Origin: Nitrospirota bacterium
GTDB taxonomy: Bacteria; Nitrospirota; Leptospirillia; Leptospirillales; Leptospirillaceae
NCBI GenBank assembly: GCA_021806225.1
Contig: JAJZXW010000026.1
Coordinates: forward strand, 50,197 to 114,196
Direction of reading: 5' to 3'
Length of the DNA stretch: 64,000 nucleotides
Shown: positions 35,106 through 43,791 of the stretch, in pieces
How the letters are laid out: every line of letters starts with the position of its first letter
Numbering within the stretch: position 1 is the stretch's first letter
Notes under the pieces: model-generated
The model's input: the letters and a program-made list of their open reading frames with translations, nothing else
Databases searched by the model: none
Told to the model about the DNA's origin: nothing
Made by a program: the position numbers and the translations under genes

Positions 35106-35926
35106 ACCGGCTTCTTCCGGAGGATCTCTCTTCCGGGGATCTTTTTGTCCGCTATCTCCTCCGCGGGGATCGCGGCCCGGAAGAGAGATCCGGACGCCTT
35201 CTCCCGGACGGGCTTCTCCTCTCCGGAGACGGATCCCGCCACCGGGCGGACGAGGTGACGTGGCTTCCTCCCGTGCGGCCTGGCAAGATCGTTGCGGTCG
35301 GCTTGAATGACCGGGGACATGCCCTCGAGATGGGAAAGCCCCTTCCGGCGGAGCCCCTTCTCTTCCTGAAGGCCCATTGCGCCCTGGCGGCTTCCGGGGA
35401 AAGCGTGGTCTACCCGGCCGTATCCGCCCGGGTGGATTTCGAGGGGGAGATCGCCCTTGTGATCGGGGAGCGGGCAGACCATGTCTCCCCGTCGGAATCC
35501 GGGAGACATCTCTTCGGGATTTGCGCCGCCAACGACATTACGGCCCGCGATCTCCAGACCAGAGACGTCCAGTACACCCGTGCCAAGTCCTTTCCCGGCT
35601 TCTGTCCGCTCGGTCCGGCGATCCTGGTGGGGGGCAGACCCGACGGCCGCCGCGTCAGGACGTGGCTGAACGGGGTCTTGAAGCAGGATGGTTCGGAGGC
35701 CGGCCAGATCTTCCGATGGGAGTCCCTGATCAGCTACATCAGCCACATGATGCCGCTCGAGACGGGGGACCTCGTATTGACCGGCACCTATCGCGGCATC
35801 GGACCCATGGCCGTGGGAGACACTGTGACGGTCTCGGTGGAGGGGTGCGGACCTCCCCTCGAAAGCCGGATCGTGGCCGATCCCCGTCCGGCGCTCTCCA
35901 CGGTCTGGCCGGGTCAGACACGATAA
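35102..35926 (+). CDS. Fumarylacetoacetate-hydrolase-family protein
   Basis: The 274-residue product has the FAH fold core: KIVAVGLNDRGHALEMG, VDFEGEIALVIGERA with the metal-binding acidic residues, FGICAANDITARDLQTRD and LVLTGTYRGIGPMAVGDTVTV. Members hydrolyse or decarboxylate 2-oxo-acid compounds with a divalent metal; oxaloacetate decarboxylase or a detoxifying acylpyruvase are possible. The substrate cannot be set from sequence. Its place between dapB and dapL hints at removal of a side product of the pathway, but this is inference. Confidence 0.85.
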   Translation: MNRLLPEDLSSGDLFVRYLLRGDRGPEERSGRLLPDGLLLSGDGSRHRADEVTWLPPVRPGKIVAVGLNDRGHALEMGKPLPAEPLLFLKAHCALAASGESVVYPAVSARVDFEGEIALVIGERADHVSPSESGRHLFGICAANDITARDLQTRDVQYTRAKSFPGFCPLGPAILVGGRPDGRRVRTWLNGVLKQDGSEAGQIFRWESLISYISHMMPLETGDLVLTGTYRGIGPMAVGDTVTVSVEGCGPPLESRIVADPRPALSTVWPGQTR

Positions 35927-36039
35927 CGAAAACGATCTCAACCCGTCCGGAAGCTTCTCTTCTCAAAATGTCCGAAGGGAGACAATCCGGACCAATAACC
36001 AACCGGGATCCGTCCGGATCCCCCAGGAGACCTTAGATC

Positions 36040-37221
36040 ATGGATTTCAGAACCAAGCTCGCCAAGCGGATCACCTCTCTTCCCCCCTATCTCTTCGCCC
36101 GCATCGATGAAAAAAAACGGGAAGCCCTTTCCCGGGGCGTGGATCTCATCAACCTTGGGATCGGAGACCCCGACACTCCGACTCTCGAACCGATCGTGGC
36201 GGCGGGCCAGAAGGCCCTGGCGAAGCCAGAGCATCACCAGTATCCTTCCTACGAAGGAATGCTGTCCTTCCGGACGGCGGTGGCGGACTGGTACCGGAGA
36301 CGCTTTTCCGTGACCCTCGACCCGGCCACCGAGGTCGTGGGGCTGATCGGCTCCAAGGAGGGAATCGGCCACCTTCCCCTGGCCTTTGTCGAACCCGGGG
36401 ACGCCGTGCTGATTCCCGAGCCCGGTTACCCGGTCTATCATGCCGGAACCCTCTTTGCCGGGGGAGAGAGTTACTTCATGCCCATTCTCGAAGCGAACGG
36501 CTTCATGCCGGATCTCGACAGGATTCCCGAATCGGTGCTCAAGCGGGCGAAGATCCTCTTCGTCAATTATCCGAACAACCCCACCGGCGCCACGGCCACC
36601 GACGCCTTCTTCAAAAAGGTGATCGACCTCGCGACCCGGTACGGGATCATCGTGGCGCACGACGCGGCTTACTCCGAGATTTACTACGACGGGAAGCCTC
36701 CCAAGAGCTTTCTTTCCTACCCGGGGGCGAAGGAGATCGGAATCGAGTTCCACAGCCTTTCCAAGACCTACAACATGACCGGGTGGCGCGTGGGATTTGC
36801 CGTCGGGAACCCCCAGGTCCTGTCGGGACTTCTGAAGGTCAAGAGCAACATGGACTCGGGAATATTCCAGGCCCTTCAGGAAGCCTCCATCACCGCCCTC
36901 TCCCTTCCCGAGCCGATGCTGGACTCCCTTCGCTCCCTCTACCAGAAGCGGCGGGACGTCCTGGTGCCGGGCCTCAACAGCGTCGGGCTTCGCGCCTTTT
37001 CCCCGGGAGCCTCTTTTTACCTCTGGGCGGCTCTTCCCAAGGGCCTCACCTCCGAGCAGGCGACTCTCGCGCTTCTCGACAAAACGGGGATCGTCGCCAC
37101 TCCGGGAAACGGATTCGGACCTTCCGGAGAGGGGTATGTCCGGTTTGCCCTGACCGTCGGCACGGACCGTCTGACCGAGGCGATCGAACGGATCCGTTCC
37201 CACCGGCTCTTCGAGGTCTAG
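36040..37221 (+). CDS. dapL: LL-diaminopimelate aminotransferase
   Basis: A class I/II PLP aminotransferase of 393 residues that turns tetrahydrodipicolinate directly into LL-diaminopimelate, bypassing the acylated intermediates. Marks are LINLGIGDPDTPT, YPNNPTGATATDAFF, AHDAAYSEIYYDGKPP and the PLP lysine in HSLSKTYNMTGWRVGFAVG, the DapL2-like form. With dapA, dapB and lysA nearby and no dapD/dapE in the block, the aminotransferase route is the likely lysine pathway. Confidence 0.9.
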   Translation: MDFRTKLAKRITSLPPYLFARIDEKKREALSRGVDLINLGIGDPDTPTLEPIVAAGQKALAKPEHHQYPSYEGMLSFRTAVADWYRRRFSVTLDPATEVVGLIGSKEGIGHLPLAFVEPGDAVLIPEPGYPVYHAGTLFAGGESYFMPILEANGFMPDLDRIPESVLKRAKILFVNYPNNPTGATATDAFFKKVIDLATRYGIIVAHDAAYSEIYYDGKPPKSFLSYPGAKEIGIEFHSLSKTYNMTGWRVGFAVGNPQVLSGLLKVKSNMDSGIFQALQEASITALSLPEPMLDSLRSLYQKRRDVLVPGLNSVGLRAFSPGASFYLWAALPKGLTSEQATLALLDKTGIVATPGNGFGPSGEGYVRFALTVGTDRLTEAIERIRSHRLFEV

Positions 37222-37238
37222 CGGGTCGGAGGATTCCC

Positions 37239-37715
37239 ATGGGAGGATTCTTCGCGATTTCCCTCGGAGGAAACCTCCGGAATTCGCGGCGGGCCTTCGA
37301 CCGGGCCCTCCGCACGCTCCTGTCGAACAAAAACCTCACGCTCACCGGATGCTCCCCGGTCCTGCGCACCGAACCCTGGGAGATCGTTTCTCCGGCGTTC
37401 CTGAACCAGGTCGTGACCGGATATTCCCGCATAGGGGCTCCCGGCCTCTGGGCGCTTCTGGTGCGGACCGAGCGTCGGGAGATCCGGCGCGGAAAGGGAA
37501 AGCTGTACCCCCGGACGCTCGACCTCGACTTTCTCCTCTTCGAGGGAGCTCCCTCTCCGCGAAGGGATCTCGTCCTTCCTCATCCCCGGCTCTCCTCCCG
37601 GCAGGAGCTCCTGAACCTCCTGGCTTCCGCGAAGTCCGCCCCCCGCTCCGCCGTGCGCCGGATTGCGAAAGGGCGACCTCATCCGTCTGGCCCGGGAAGA
37701 TCGGGAGGGAAGTGA
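37239..37715 (+). CDS. folK: 6-hydroxymethyl-dihydropterin pyrophosphokinase
   Basis: Makes the pyrophosphorylated pterin for folate synthesis. The real ATG at 37239 follows GTCGGAGGATTCCC and gives MGGFFAISLGGNLRNSRRAF, the usual N-terminus. The signature KLYPRTLDLDFLLFEG and VLPHPRLSSRQ are present. It is 158 residues long; the track ORF extends far upstream into dapL in another frame. Confidence 0.9.
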   Translation: MGGFFAISLGGNLRNSRRAFDRALRTLLSNKNLTLTGCSPVLRTEPWEIVSPAFLNQVVTGYSRIGAPGLWALLVRTERREIRRGKGKLYPRTLDLDFLLFEGAPSPRRDLVLPHPRLSSRQELLNLLASAKSAPRSAVRRIAKGRPHPSGPGRSGGK

Positions 37716-37722
37716 CATCTTC

Positions 37723-38532
37723 ATGACGGGGAGAGAGGGTCGTGATCCAGGGGCCTGTTGGCAGCGGCTAATACGGTTGGGCCAGGCCCTCGGGGTCTCC
37801 CTGCTTCTGATTCCAGTGCTCCCGGCCGCTTCCTCCGCCCAGACTTTCGAGATTACAGGGGGAGAGACGGTCTTTTCCCAGGACAGCCAGTATTATTTTG
37901 GCGAGGTGGGAGACTATTACTCCCTCCAGGGGATTCCGGCGACCCCAAACGGGGGGACGTCGTCGCCCGATGTCGGGACGGCCGCCACAGGAGGACCGAC
38001 CCTCCATCTTTTTGTCGCCGTCTTCTATTTTTCCTACGAAACACCCGGTCCGCCCATGACGACGCAAAACGCCTACAACGGTCTCAATCCAGCGGTTGGA
38101 ATAAGGATTCCCGTTCGGGACGGATTCTGGGAGGGAGACGTCGGAATTGCCTTGGCCGAAGCCTTTCAGACCGACACGCCCATCGAATCCCTGGCTGGAA
38201 TCTACCTTCAGACCGAGTACTACCAGAGTCTGGGACCGGGCGCCTTCGACTTTTTCGCAAACTACATCGGTTATATCCAGTATATCTACGGACAGGCCCG
38301 CTACCTCTCTCCCGTCTGGGAGTCCTCCCGAAAAAGCACGTCATTTTTTCTCGGTCCTGAACTGATCGGGCAGGGAAACAACGCCTACAATGCCGGCCAG
38401 GGAGGGGCCGTCCTGGGGATCGCTCTTCCCCGTCTCCACTCCTACCTCACCTTCGACGGCGGCCTTCTCCGTTCTTCCGTGTCGGATGGCTGGGGGGGCT
38501 ATCAGGGGTTTTCCTGGTATGTTTCCTTCTGA
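37723..38532 (+). CDS. Exported protein, probable outer-membrane beta-barrel
   Basis: An N-terminal basic stretch and hydrophobic segment ending LPAASSAQTF form a signal peptide (cleavage likely after SSA). The mature part is rich in aromatic residues and Gly with alternating strands and ends in Phe (QGFSWYVSF), the form of outer-membrane barrels. It weakly recalls BcsS-type proteins, but I cannot confirm that. I chose ATG 37723; ATG 37663 lies inside folK. It overlaps mutY by 14 bases. Confidence 0.65.
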   Translation: MTGREGRDPGACWQRLIRLGQALGVSLLLIPVLPAASSAQTFEITGGETVFSQDSQYYFGEVGDYYSLQGIPATPNGGTSSPDVGTAATGGPTLHLFVAVFYFSYETPGPPMTTQNAYNGLNPAVGIRIPVRDGFWEGDVGIALAEAFQTDTPIESLAGIYLQTEYYQSLGPGAFDFFANYIGYIQYIYGQARYLSPVWESSRKSTSFFLGPELIGQGNNAYNAGQGGAVLGIALPRLHSYLTFDGGLLRSSVSDGWGGYQGFSWYVSF

Positions 38533-39772
38533 CGATCCCTTTCTTTCGGACAGCTGGCAGACCCGGCAGGCCAGGTCGTCTCTCCTCGCATGGTATGACC
38601 GGACGCGGCGGGATCTTCCATGGAGAAGGAGGAGGGATCCCTACGCGATCTGGGTATCGGAGATCATGCTTCAGCAGACGACAGTCAGAACGGTCCTTCG
38701 GTATTACGAGCGATTCATGGAGCGTTTCCCGACCGTTTGGGACTTGGCCCGAGCGGAGCTTTCCGCTGTCCTCAAATCATGGGAGGGGCTGGGATACTAC
38801 CAGAGAGCGCGGAACCTCCACCGTGCGGCGGGGATCGTGGCGCAAGATCACGGAAACCTCCGATGGCCGGAATCCGTGGAGGAGTGGCAGCGGCTTCCCG
38901 GGATAGGCCGCTCCACGGCCGGGGCGATCCTGTCCATCTCGACCGATCGCTGGGCCCCCATACTCGACGCGAATGTCCGACGGGTCACCGGTCGATTCTT
39001 CGGGATCCCGTCCGCGATGAAAGATGATCCAGAGCGATTTTGGGAAGCTTCCGACTCGTGGGGGGCCGAAAATCCTCGGCCGGGGGATACCAACCAGGCC
39101 CTGATGGAGCTCGGGGCCGTCCTTTGCCTGCCGTCCTCTCCGTCCTGCGGACAGTGTCCCGTCGCCTCTTTCTGCGCGACGCAAGGAAGCGGGGAAGACG
39201 AGAGGGCTCCTCCTGGGCAGCCTGGTCCCGCCGCTCCACCAGGGCCTTCCGGCAAGTCCCCCGGAAGCCGGGCGAAAAAAGCCACGCCTCCCACGCGCAA
39301 GCGCGTTGCCCTGATCCCCGCATCGGGCCCCCTCCTGTTCGAACCGAGAGGCGAGGGCCGTCTTCTGGAAGGGCTTCTCGAGGTGGCCGGATTTCCTTCG
39401 GAGTGTCTCTCTCCGGGAGATACGGTGGCGGAGGGGGCTCTCTGCGGGTGGCGCGTGGTGGAGGAGCTTTTCTCGGTGCGGCATGTCTATTCCCATTTTC
39501 GGGAACAGGTCCAGGTCCTCAGGGTGGTTCCGGCGGAAGGGGGTGTGGCGATGGGCGGGGAAGGGAGAGCCATGGAGGTGTGGGCCTCCCTTCCCGCCTC
39601 GGAGGGTCTGGCCCTGACTGGGGTGGCGCGGAAGATCGTCCGGAAGCTCCGGACCCAAGCGGATATCGGCTTTCTTACGGACTTCCGTGCTACCGGTCCA
39701 ACAGGGACGCGGGAGACGTATCGGGATCTCCCTCCCGATCCGGGAGGGGCTCGATCCGGACAAGGGCGCTGA
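38519..39772 (+). CDS. mutY: A/G-specific adenine glycosylase
   Basis: Removes adenine opposite 8-oxoguanine. The HhH-GPD core is visible: LPWRRRRDPYAIWVSEIMLQQTTV, LPGIGRSTAGAILSIS and the catalytic Asp in PILDANVRRVTGRFFG. The [4Fe-4S] loop is CLPSSPSCGQCPVASFC (C-x6-C-x2-C-x5-C). The C-terminal Nudix-like part, which reads the 8-oxoG, includes LFSVRHVYSHFREQVQVLRV. A Pro/Ser/Lys linker separates the halves. The 3' end overlaps the convergent transglutaminase-like gene by 83 bases. Confidence 0.93.
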   Translation: MFPSDDPFLSDSWQTRQARSSLLAWYDRTRRDLPWRRRRDPYAIWVSEIMLQQTTVRTVLRYYERFMERFPTVWDLARAELSAVLKSWEGLGYYQRARNLHRAAGIVAQDHGNLRWPESVEEWQRLPGIGRSTAGAILSISTDRWAPILDANVRRVTGRFFGIPSAMKDDPERFWEASDSWGAENPRPGDTNQALMELGAVLCLPSSPSCGQCPVASFCATQGSGEDERAPPGQPGPAAPPGPSGKSPGSRAKKATPPTRKRVALIPASGPLLFEPRGEGRLLEGLLEVAGFPSECLSPGDTVAEGALCGWRVVEELFSVRHVYSHFREQVQVLRVVPAEGGVAMGGEGRAMEVWASLPASEGLALTGVARKIVRKLRTQADIGFLTDFRATGPTGTRETYRDLPPDPGGARSGQGR

Positions 39773-40589
39773 GGGTCGAGTCTCCCGGCCCACGGAAGGT
39801 TCCTTCCGTGGGAAGCGTCAGGAAGGGGTCGGGGGAGGAGACGAGGGCGACATGGCGGTCGGCGGTCAGAAGTCCTTCGCTCGGATCGAATCCCCGCCAT
39901 CCGATCTCCGGAAGATAGGCTTCGGCCCAGGCATGCAGCGAAGGAGACGTGGGGGAAGAAGGAAGATGGTAGCCGCTTGTGAACCGGGCGGCGATATTCA
40001 GGGCGCGGCACGCTTCCATGGCCAGAAGGGCGAAATCCCTGCAAGAACCCGATCCTTCTTCCAGGGTCTCTTCGGGGGAGCGGGGGGGACCTTCTTCCCG
40101 GGACTGGTTTGAGAGGATTTCCGGGATGTGGCGGGAAAGTGCCGCCAGGAAAGGGACGGTCTCCATCCGGGAGAGGTCCTGGAGGTCTTCCATAAACTTC
40201 CGGAACAGGGGTCCTCTGAATGAAGCGTTCTCCGGGAGCAGGTAAGGAGCGAGCAACGGGGCCAGGCGGGGCGGATACGACATCGGAAGCGCACAGGCCC
40301 GGGGGTCCTGAAACAGGAAGTCGAAAGGGTTGGATCGGAGGGTTCTCACCAGGGAGGTGGCTTTCAGGAGAAGCGCAGGGTGGGATCCAGAGAACCAGAG
40401 GCGCGAGAGACCGTTTCCGTCGAGATCTGTCATGCGTTCGATCCGGTCTGGCTCCGGCAGGGACTCGAGGTGGAAGGAGAGAAGGGTCTGTGAGGGATCG
40501 GTCCGGGGGCGCAACCTGAGCCAGACCGGATCGAGGAAGACCGGGTGCTCGAAGGCGAATTGCATCGAATGGACAAGGGACAGGATCAT
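39690..40589 (-). CDS. Transglutaminase-like cysteine protease of the Anbu operon
   Basis: The 299-residue protein has an N-terminal beta domain typical of bacterial transglutaminase-like proteins and a catalytic triad in order: Cys in GSGSCRDFALLAMEACR, His in SLHAWAEAYLP and Asp in WRGFDPSEGLL. It is the last of four tightly spaced minus-strand genes (4 bases behind the Anbu gene), an association seen in many bacteria. It probably acts as a peptidase or amidase on a product of the ATP-grasp enzyme; this is a published prediction for the cluster, not shown here. Confidence 0.88.
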   Translation of the reverse strand: MILSLVHSMQFAFEHPVFLDPVWLRLRPRTDPSQTLLSFHLESLPEPDRIERMTDLDGNGLSRLWFSGSHPALLLKATSLVRTLRSNPFDFLFQDPRACALPMSYPPRLAPLLAPYLLPENASFRGPLFRKFMEDLQDLSRMETVPFLAALSRHIPEILSNQSREEGPPRSPEETLEEGSGSCRDFALLAMEACRALNIAARFTSGYHLPSSPTSPSLHAWAEAYLPEIGWRGFDPSEGLLTADRHVALVSSPDPFLTLPTEGTFRGPGDSTLSALVRIEPLPDREGDPDTSPASLLDR

Positions 40590-40593
40590 GGCC

Positions 40594-41328
40594 TTATCCG
40601 GGATTGGTCAGTTTTGAGAGGGCTTCGTGGACCCATTCGTCGGGAAGAGCCTCGACCGAGGCCCGGAGCCTTTCCTGCCACCACTGGGGAAGATGCTGGA
40701 GGTCTTTCCGGTTGTACCGGTGGTGAACCAGTTCCCGCGTCCTGTGGAGATAGAGGACGACGTCGATCGGAAAGTCGACATCAACCGCACTGATTCGGGT
40801 CGAATCGAAGGAGAGATAGGCGAGCTTGAGCGCCGACTCCATGGAGGAGGAATGACGGAGAACCCGGTCGAGGATAGGCTTTCCGTAGGAGCTCTCGCCG
40901 ATCAGGAAATAGGGAGTCGACTCGCTGACCTCCACCCAATTCCCTTCGGGATAAAGAAGGTATAGCTTGTGTTCCTTGTCCTTCTCGAGTTGCCCTCCGA
41001 CGATGGTGAAAAGATTGAAATCGAGGCCGCTTTCCCGGAGGGCCGCCTTGTCTTCGGCGGCGACCCTTCTGACCTGGGTCGCGAACAGGTTGACGACCTG
41101 ATAGAGCTTGTCGTAGCCGATCGAGCTCTCCTCCAGAACCTCCTCGAAATAGGTCATGGCCTTGTCCCGGACCGACCGGAGCCCCGAAGTCATGAGGAAG
41201 AGGGGCCTCTCCCCGACATGATGGAGGGTCACCTTCCGGGCGGTGGTATGCTCGAGTCCGGAGGTGATGCGGGTGTCGGCGATACCGACCAACCCTTCCC
41301 GGATCTTGATGGAGACGCAAAATGTCAT
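40594..41328 (-). CDS. Anbu, proteasome-type peptidase
   Basis: Anbu is the bacterial relative of HslV and the proteasome beta subunit and assembles into an open helical ring. The protein begins MTFCVSIKIREGLVGIADTR; removal of Met exposes Thr2, the expected nucleophile. The Asp in ADTRITSG and the Lys in TARKVTL fit the catalytic set. The segment GESSYGKPILDRVL is characteristic. It is 244 residues long. The physiological substrate of Anbu is unknown; the operon context suggests breakdown of peptides tagged or built by the neighbouring ATP-grasp enzyme. Confidence 0.93.
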   Translation of the reverse strand: MTFCVSIKIREGLVGIADTRITSGLEHTTARKVTLHHVGERPLFLMTSGLRSVRDKAMTYFEEVLEESSIGYDKLYQVVNLFATQVRRVAAEDKAALRESGLDFNLFTIVGGQLEKDKEHKLYLLYPEGNWVEVSESTPYFLIGESSYGKPILDRVLRHSSSMESALKLAYLSFDSTRISAVDVDFPIDVVLYLHRTRELVHHRYNRKDLQHLPQWWQERLRASVEALPDEWVHEALSKLTNPG

Positions 41329-41342
41329 CGGGATCCTTCCGG

Positions 41343-42332
41343 CTACTGATTCAGGGTTTTGGGTAAAGGGGATCCGCCCTCCGGCATGCGCGGGATGGCG
41401 AAGAATGTCTCGTGGATGGCGTCGTCGATGCGGTTCATCTGAATCTGGAGAGAGTCGATGAATTCATGAAGCCCTCCTTTTATTATCTCTTCGATATCCG
41501 AATAATTCAAACGGGCGGCAAGCTGGCCGAGCCGCTGTTCAGCGATATTTCCATACTGGTGTGGAGGGGTCCCTGTGATCGATCGGAGCGACTCCTGGGC
41601 TTTGGAGACGCAAAAGGCGATCGCCCTGGGAAAAAAGCGGTCGAGTATCAGGAAGTTGGCGACTTTTTCAGGGGTGATCCGGCGGTGTCGCTTCCGGTAC
41701 ATCTCGAACGAACTGGCGGACCGGAGAAGAGCGGCCCACTGGACCCCGTCGATCGCGCTTCCAACCCATTCGGGGGACGGAAGGAGGAAAAAGTACTTCA
41801 CATCCAGGATGCGGGAGGTCTTGTCGGCGCGCTCGAGCATCTTTCCGAGCCTGAGAAAATGCCAGGGCTCGCCCCGGGTGAGGGTGGCTCCGGTGATGCC
41901 GTCGAAAAGATGGCTCTCCATCTTCACCGCGGTAAAGAAGGCGTGCGGGTTTTTGATAAGGACATCGCTGTTCTGGGCATCCCGGACGAGATGATAGAAT
42001 CTGTTGGCCTGTTCCCACATCTCGGAGGAAATGATTTCCCGTATCGACCGGGCATTTTCCCGTGCAGACCAGGCGCAGGAAAGAATGGAGTTCGGATTGT
42101 TCCGGTCGAGTGTCAGGAAGCGGATGACGGAATCCTTTGTCGCTTCGTCGTATCCGGCCTCGAAGAGCGACAGGTCCCCGCTCGTCGTGATCAGGGGACG
42201 CCACTGGGCCCCTTCCAGAACCTCGCTGTCGAGCATGAGGTTCAGGTTGACATCGATGAAGCGGGCGACACTTTCGGCGCGTTCGAGCCCTCGGCTCATC
42301 CAGTAGACGGAATCGGCAACCCGGCTCAGCAT
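41343..42332 (-). CDS. Alpha-E domain protein of the Anbu operon
   Basis: An all-helical protein of 329 residues starting MLSRVADSVYWMSRGLERAESVARFIDVNLNLMLD, the hallmark of the alpha-E family. Its repeated ERA(E/D) motifs (LERAESVARF, LERADKTSRILDVKYFFLL) recur through the sequence. It follows the ATP-grasp gene by 22 bases and precedes the Anbu gene by 14. It is thought to act with the ATP-grasp protein, possibly as a fused or bound helper; its role is not established. Confidence 0.92.
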   Translation of the reverse strand: MLSRVADSVYWMSRGLERAESVARFIDVNLNLMLDSEVLEGAQWRPLITTSGDLSLFEAGYDEATKDSVIRFLTLDRNNPNSILSCAWSARENARSIREIISSEMWEQANRFYHLVRDAQNSDVLIKNPHAFFTAVKMESHLFDGITGATLTRGEPWHFLRLGKMLERADKTSRILDVKYFFLLPSPEWVGSAIDGVQWAALLRSASSFEMYRKRHRRITPEKVANFLILDRFFPRAIAFCVSKAQESLRSITGTPPHQYGNIAEQRLGQLAARLNYSDIEEIIKGGLHEFIDSLQIQMNRIDDAIHETFFAIPRMPEGGSPLPKTLNQ

Positions 42333-42354
42333 GGCATTCCTTTCGGAGGGGGTG

Positions 42355-43791
42355 TCAGTCCTTCAGAACCCAGGTATCCTTGCTCCCCCCGCCCTGGGAG
42401 GAGTTGACGATCAGGGAGTCTTTTTTGAGGGCCACGCGGGTGAGGCCTCCGGGTGTCACATAAAGTCCCTTTCCGTAGAGGATGTAGGGACGAAGATCGA
42501 CGTGGCGTCCTTCCAGGTGGTCCTCCACGAGAACCGGAGCCCGCGACAGGGAGAGTGTTTCCTGGGCGATGTAGTTTCTGGGGTTTGCCAGGATGCGCTC
42601 CCGGAAGCTCTCCCTTTCGGCTCGTGACGCGGTCGGCCCGATCAGCATGCCGTATCCCCCGGAATCGTTGGTGGTTTTGACCACCATGGTCTGGAGATTG
42701 TCGAGAACATGGCTCCGGTCCGCCGGATTGGAGCAGAGCCATGTGGGGACGTTCCCGAGAATGGGGTCCTCCTTCAGATAATAATCGATGATCTTCGGGA
42801 TCCAGGCATAGACGGCCTTGTCGTCGGCGACTCCCGTTCCCGGAGCGTTTGCGATGGCGACCTTGCCGGACCGGTAGACGCTCATGATGCCGGGGATTCC
42901 AAGAAGGGAGTCGGCCCTGAAGACCGCCGGATCGAGGAAGTCGTCGTCGATCCTCCGGTAAACGACATCGACCCGCCGGGGTCCCTGAGTGGTCCTCATG
43001 AAGAGAAGACCGTCCGAGACATGGAGGTCGGCAGGTTCCACGAGTTCGATGCCCATCTGCTGGGCGAGAAAGGAGTGTTCGAAGTAGGCCGAATTGTAGG
43101 TCCCCGGCGTCAGGAGGACGACCGTGGGAGAGTCGGTCGTCGGGCTCAGCGACTCAAGGGATTCCAGGAGACGCAGGGGGTAGTCGTCCACGGACCGGAT
43201 CCGGGAGGTGCCGAAGGCGGCGGCGAATGTTCGCTTGAGGACGTGGCGGTTTTCGAGGACATAGGAGACGCCCGACGGGCATCTGAGATTGTCTTCCAGA
43301 ACGAAGAAATCTCCGCTCCTGTCCCGGACAAGATCAGAGCCGGTGATATGGCACCAGATTCCCCCGGGAACGCGGATTCCCCGGCATTCGGGACGGTAGG
43401 CCGGCGAGGACAGGATCACCTCCTCCGGAATGACCTTGTCCCGGAGGATCGTTTGTCCTGAGTAGAGGTCTTCGAGAAAGAGGTTGAGCGCCAGGACGCG
43501 CTGCTTCAGGCCTTCCTCCACGGTTTTCCATTCCCTGGCCCCGATCACGCGGGGAATGATGTCGAAGGGCATGATTTTCTCAAGCCCGCTGTCATCGCTG
43601 TAGACGGTAAAGGTGACACCCATCCGGTAAAGGGCCATTTCCGCGGCCTTCTGGAGCCTTCCCAGCTCTCCTTCGGGAAGGGAGTCCAGAAGTTCGAAGA
43701 GAACTTTTGAGGAAGGTCGGGGAAGAGCGGGAGCCGCGACGAGTTCATCGTAAAAGAGACCTGGGTCGTAGTTTTTCAGGAGAGAGTTCAT
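42355..43791 (-). CDS. Circularly permuted ATP-grasp protein of the Anbu operon
   Basis: The 478-residue protein has the features of circularly permuted ATP-grasp type 2 proteins: MPFDIIPRVIGAREWKTVEEGLKQRVLALNLFLEDLYSGQTIL, GIWCHITGSDLVRDRSGDFFVLEDNLRCPSGVSYVLENR and VVKTTNDSGGYGMLIGP. It is likely to form amide bonds in a peptide-like product. I start at ATG 43791 (MNSLLKNYDPGLFYDEL) because AAGGAG lies seven bases upstream; the track ATG at 43815 lacks such a site. It is first in the four-gene Anbu operon. Confidence 0.92.
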   Translation of the reverse strand: MNSLLKNYDPGLFYDELVAAPALPRPSSKVLFELLDSLPEGELGRLQKAAEMALYRMGVTFTVYSDDSGLEKIMPFDIIPRVIGAREWKTVEEGLKQRVLALNLFLEDLYSGQTILRDKVIPEEVILSSPAYRPECRGIRVPGGIWCHITGSDLVRDRSGDFFVLEDNLRCPSGVSYVLENRHVLKRTFAAAFGTSRIRSVDDYPLRLLESLESLSPTTDSPTVVLLTPGTYNSAYFEHSFLAQQMGIELVEPADLHVSDGLLFMRTTQGPRRVDVVYRRIDDDFLDPAVFRADSLLGIPGIMSVYRSGKVAIANAPGTGVADDKAVYAWIPKIIDYYLKEDPILGNVPTWLCSNPADRSHVLDNLQTMVVKTTNDSGGYGMLIGPTASRAERESFRERILANPRNYIAQETLSLSRAPVLVEDHLEGRHVDLRPYILYGKGLYVTPGGLTRVALKKDSLIVNSSQGGGSKDTWVLKD

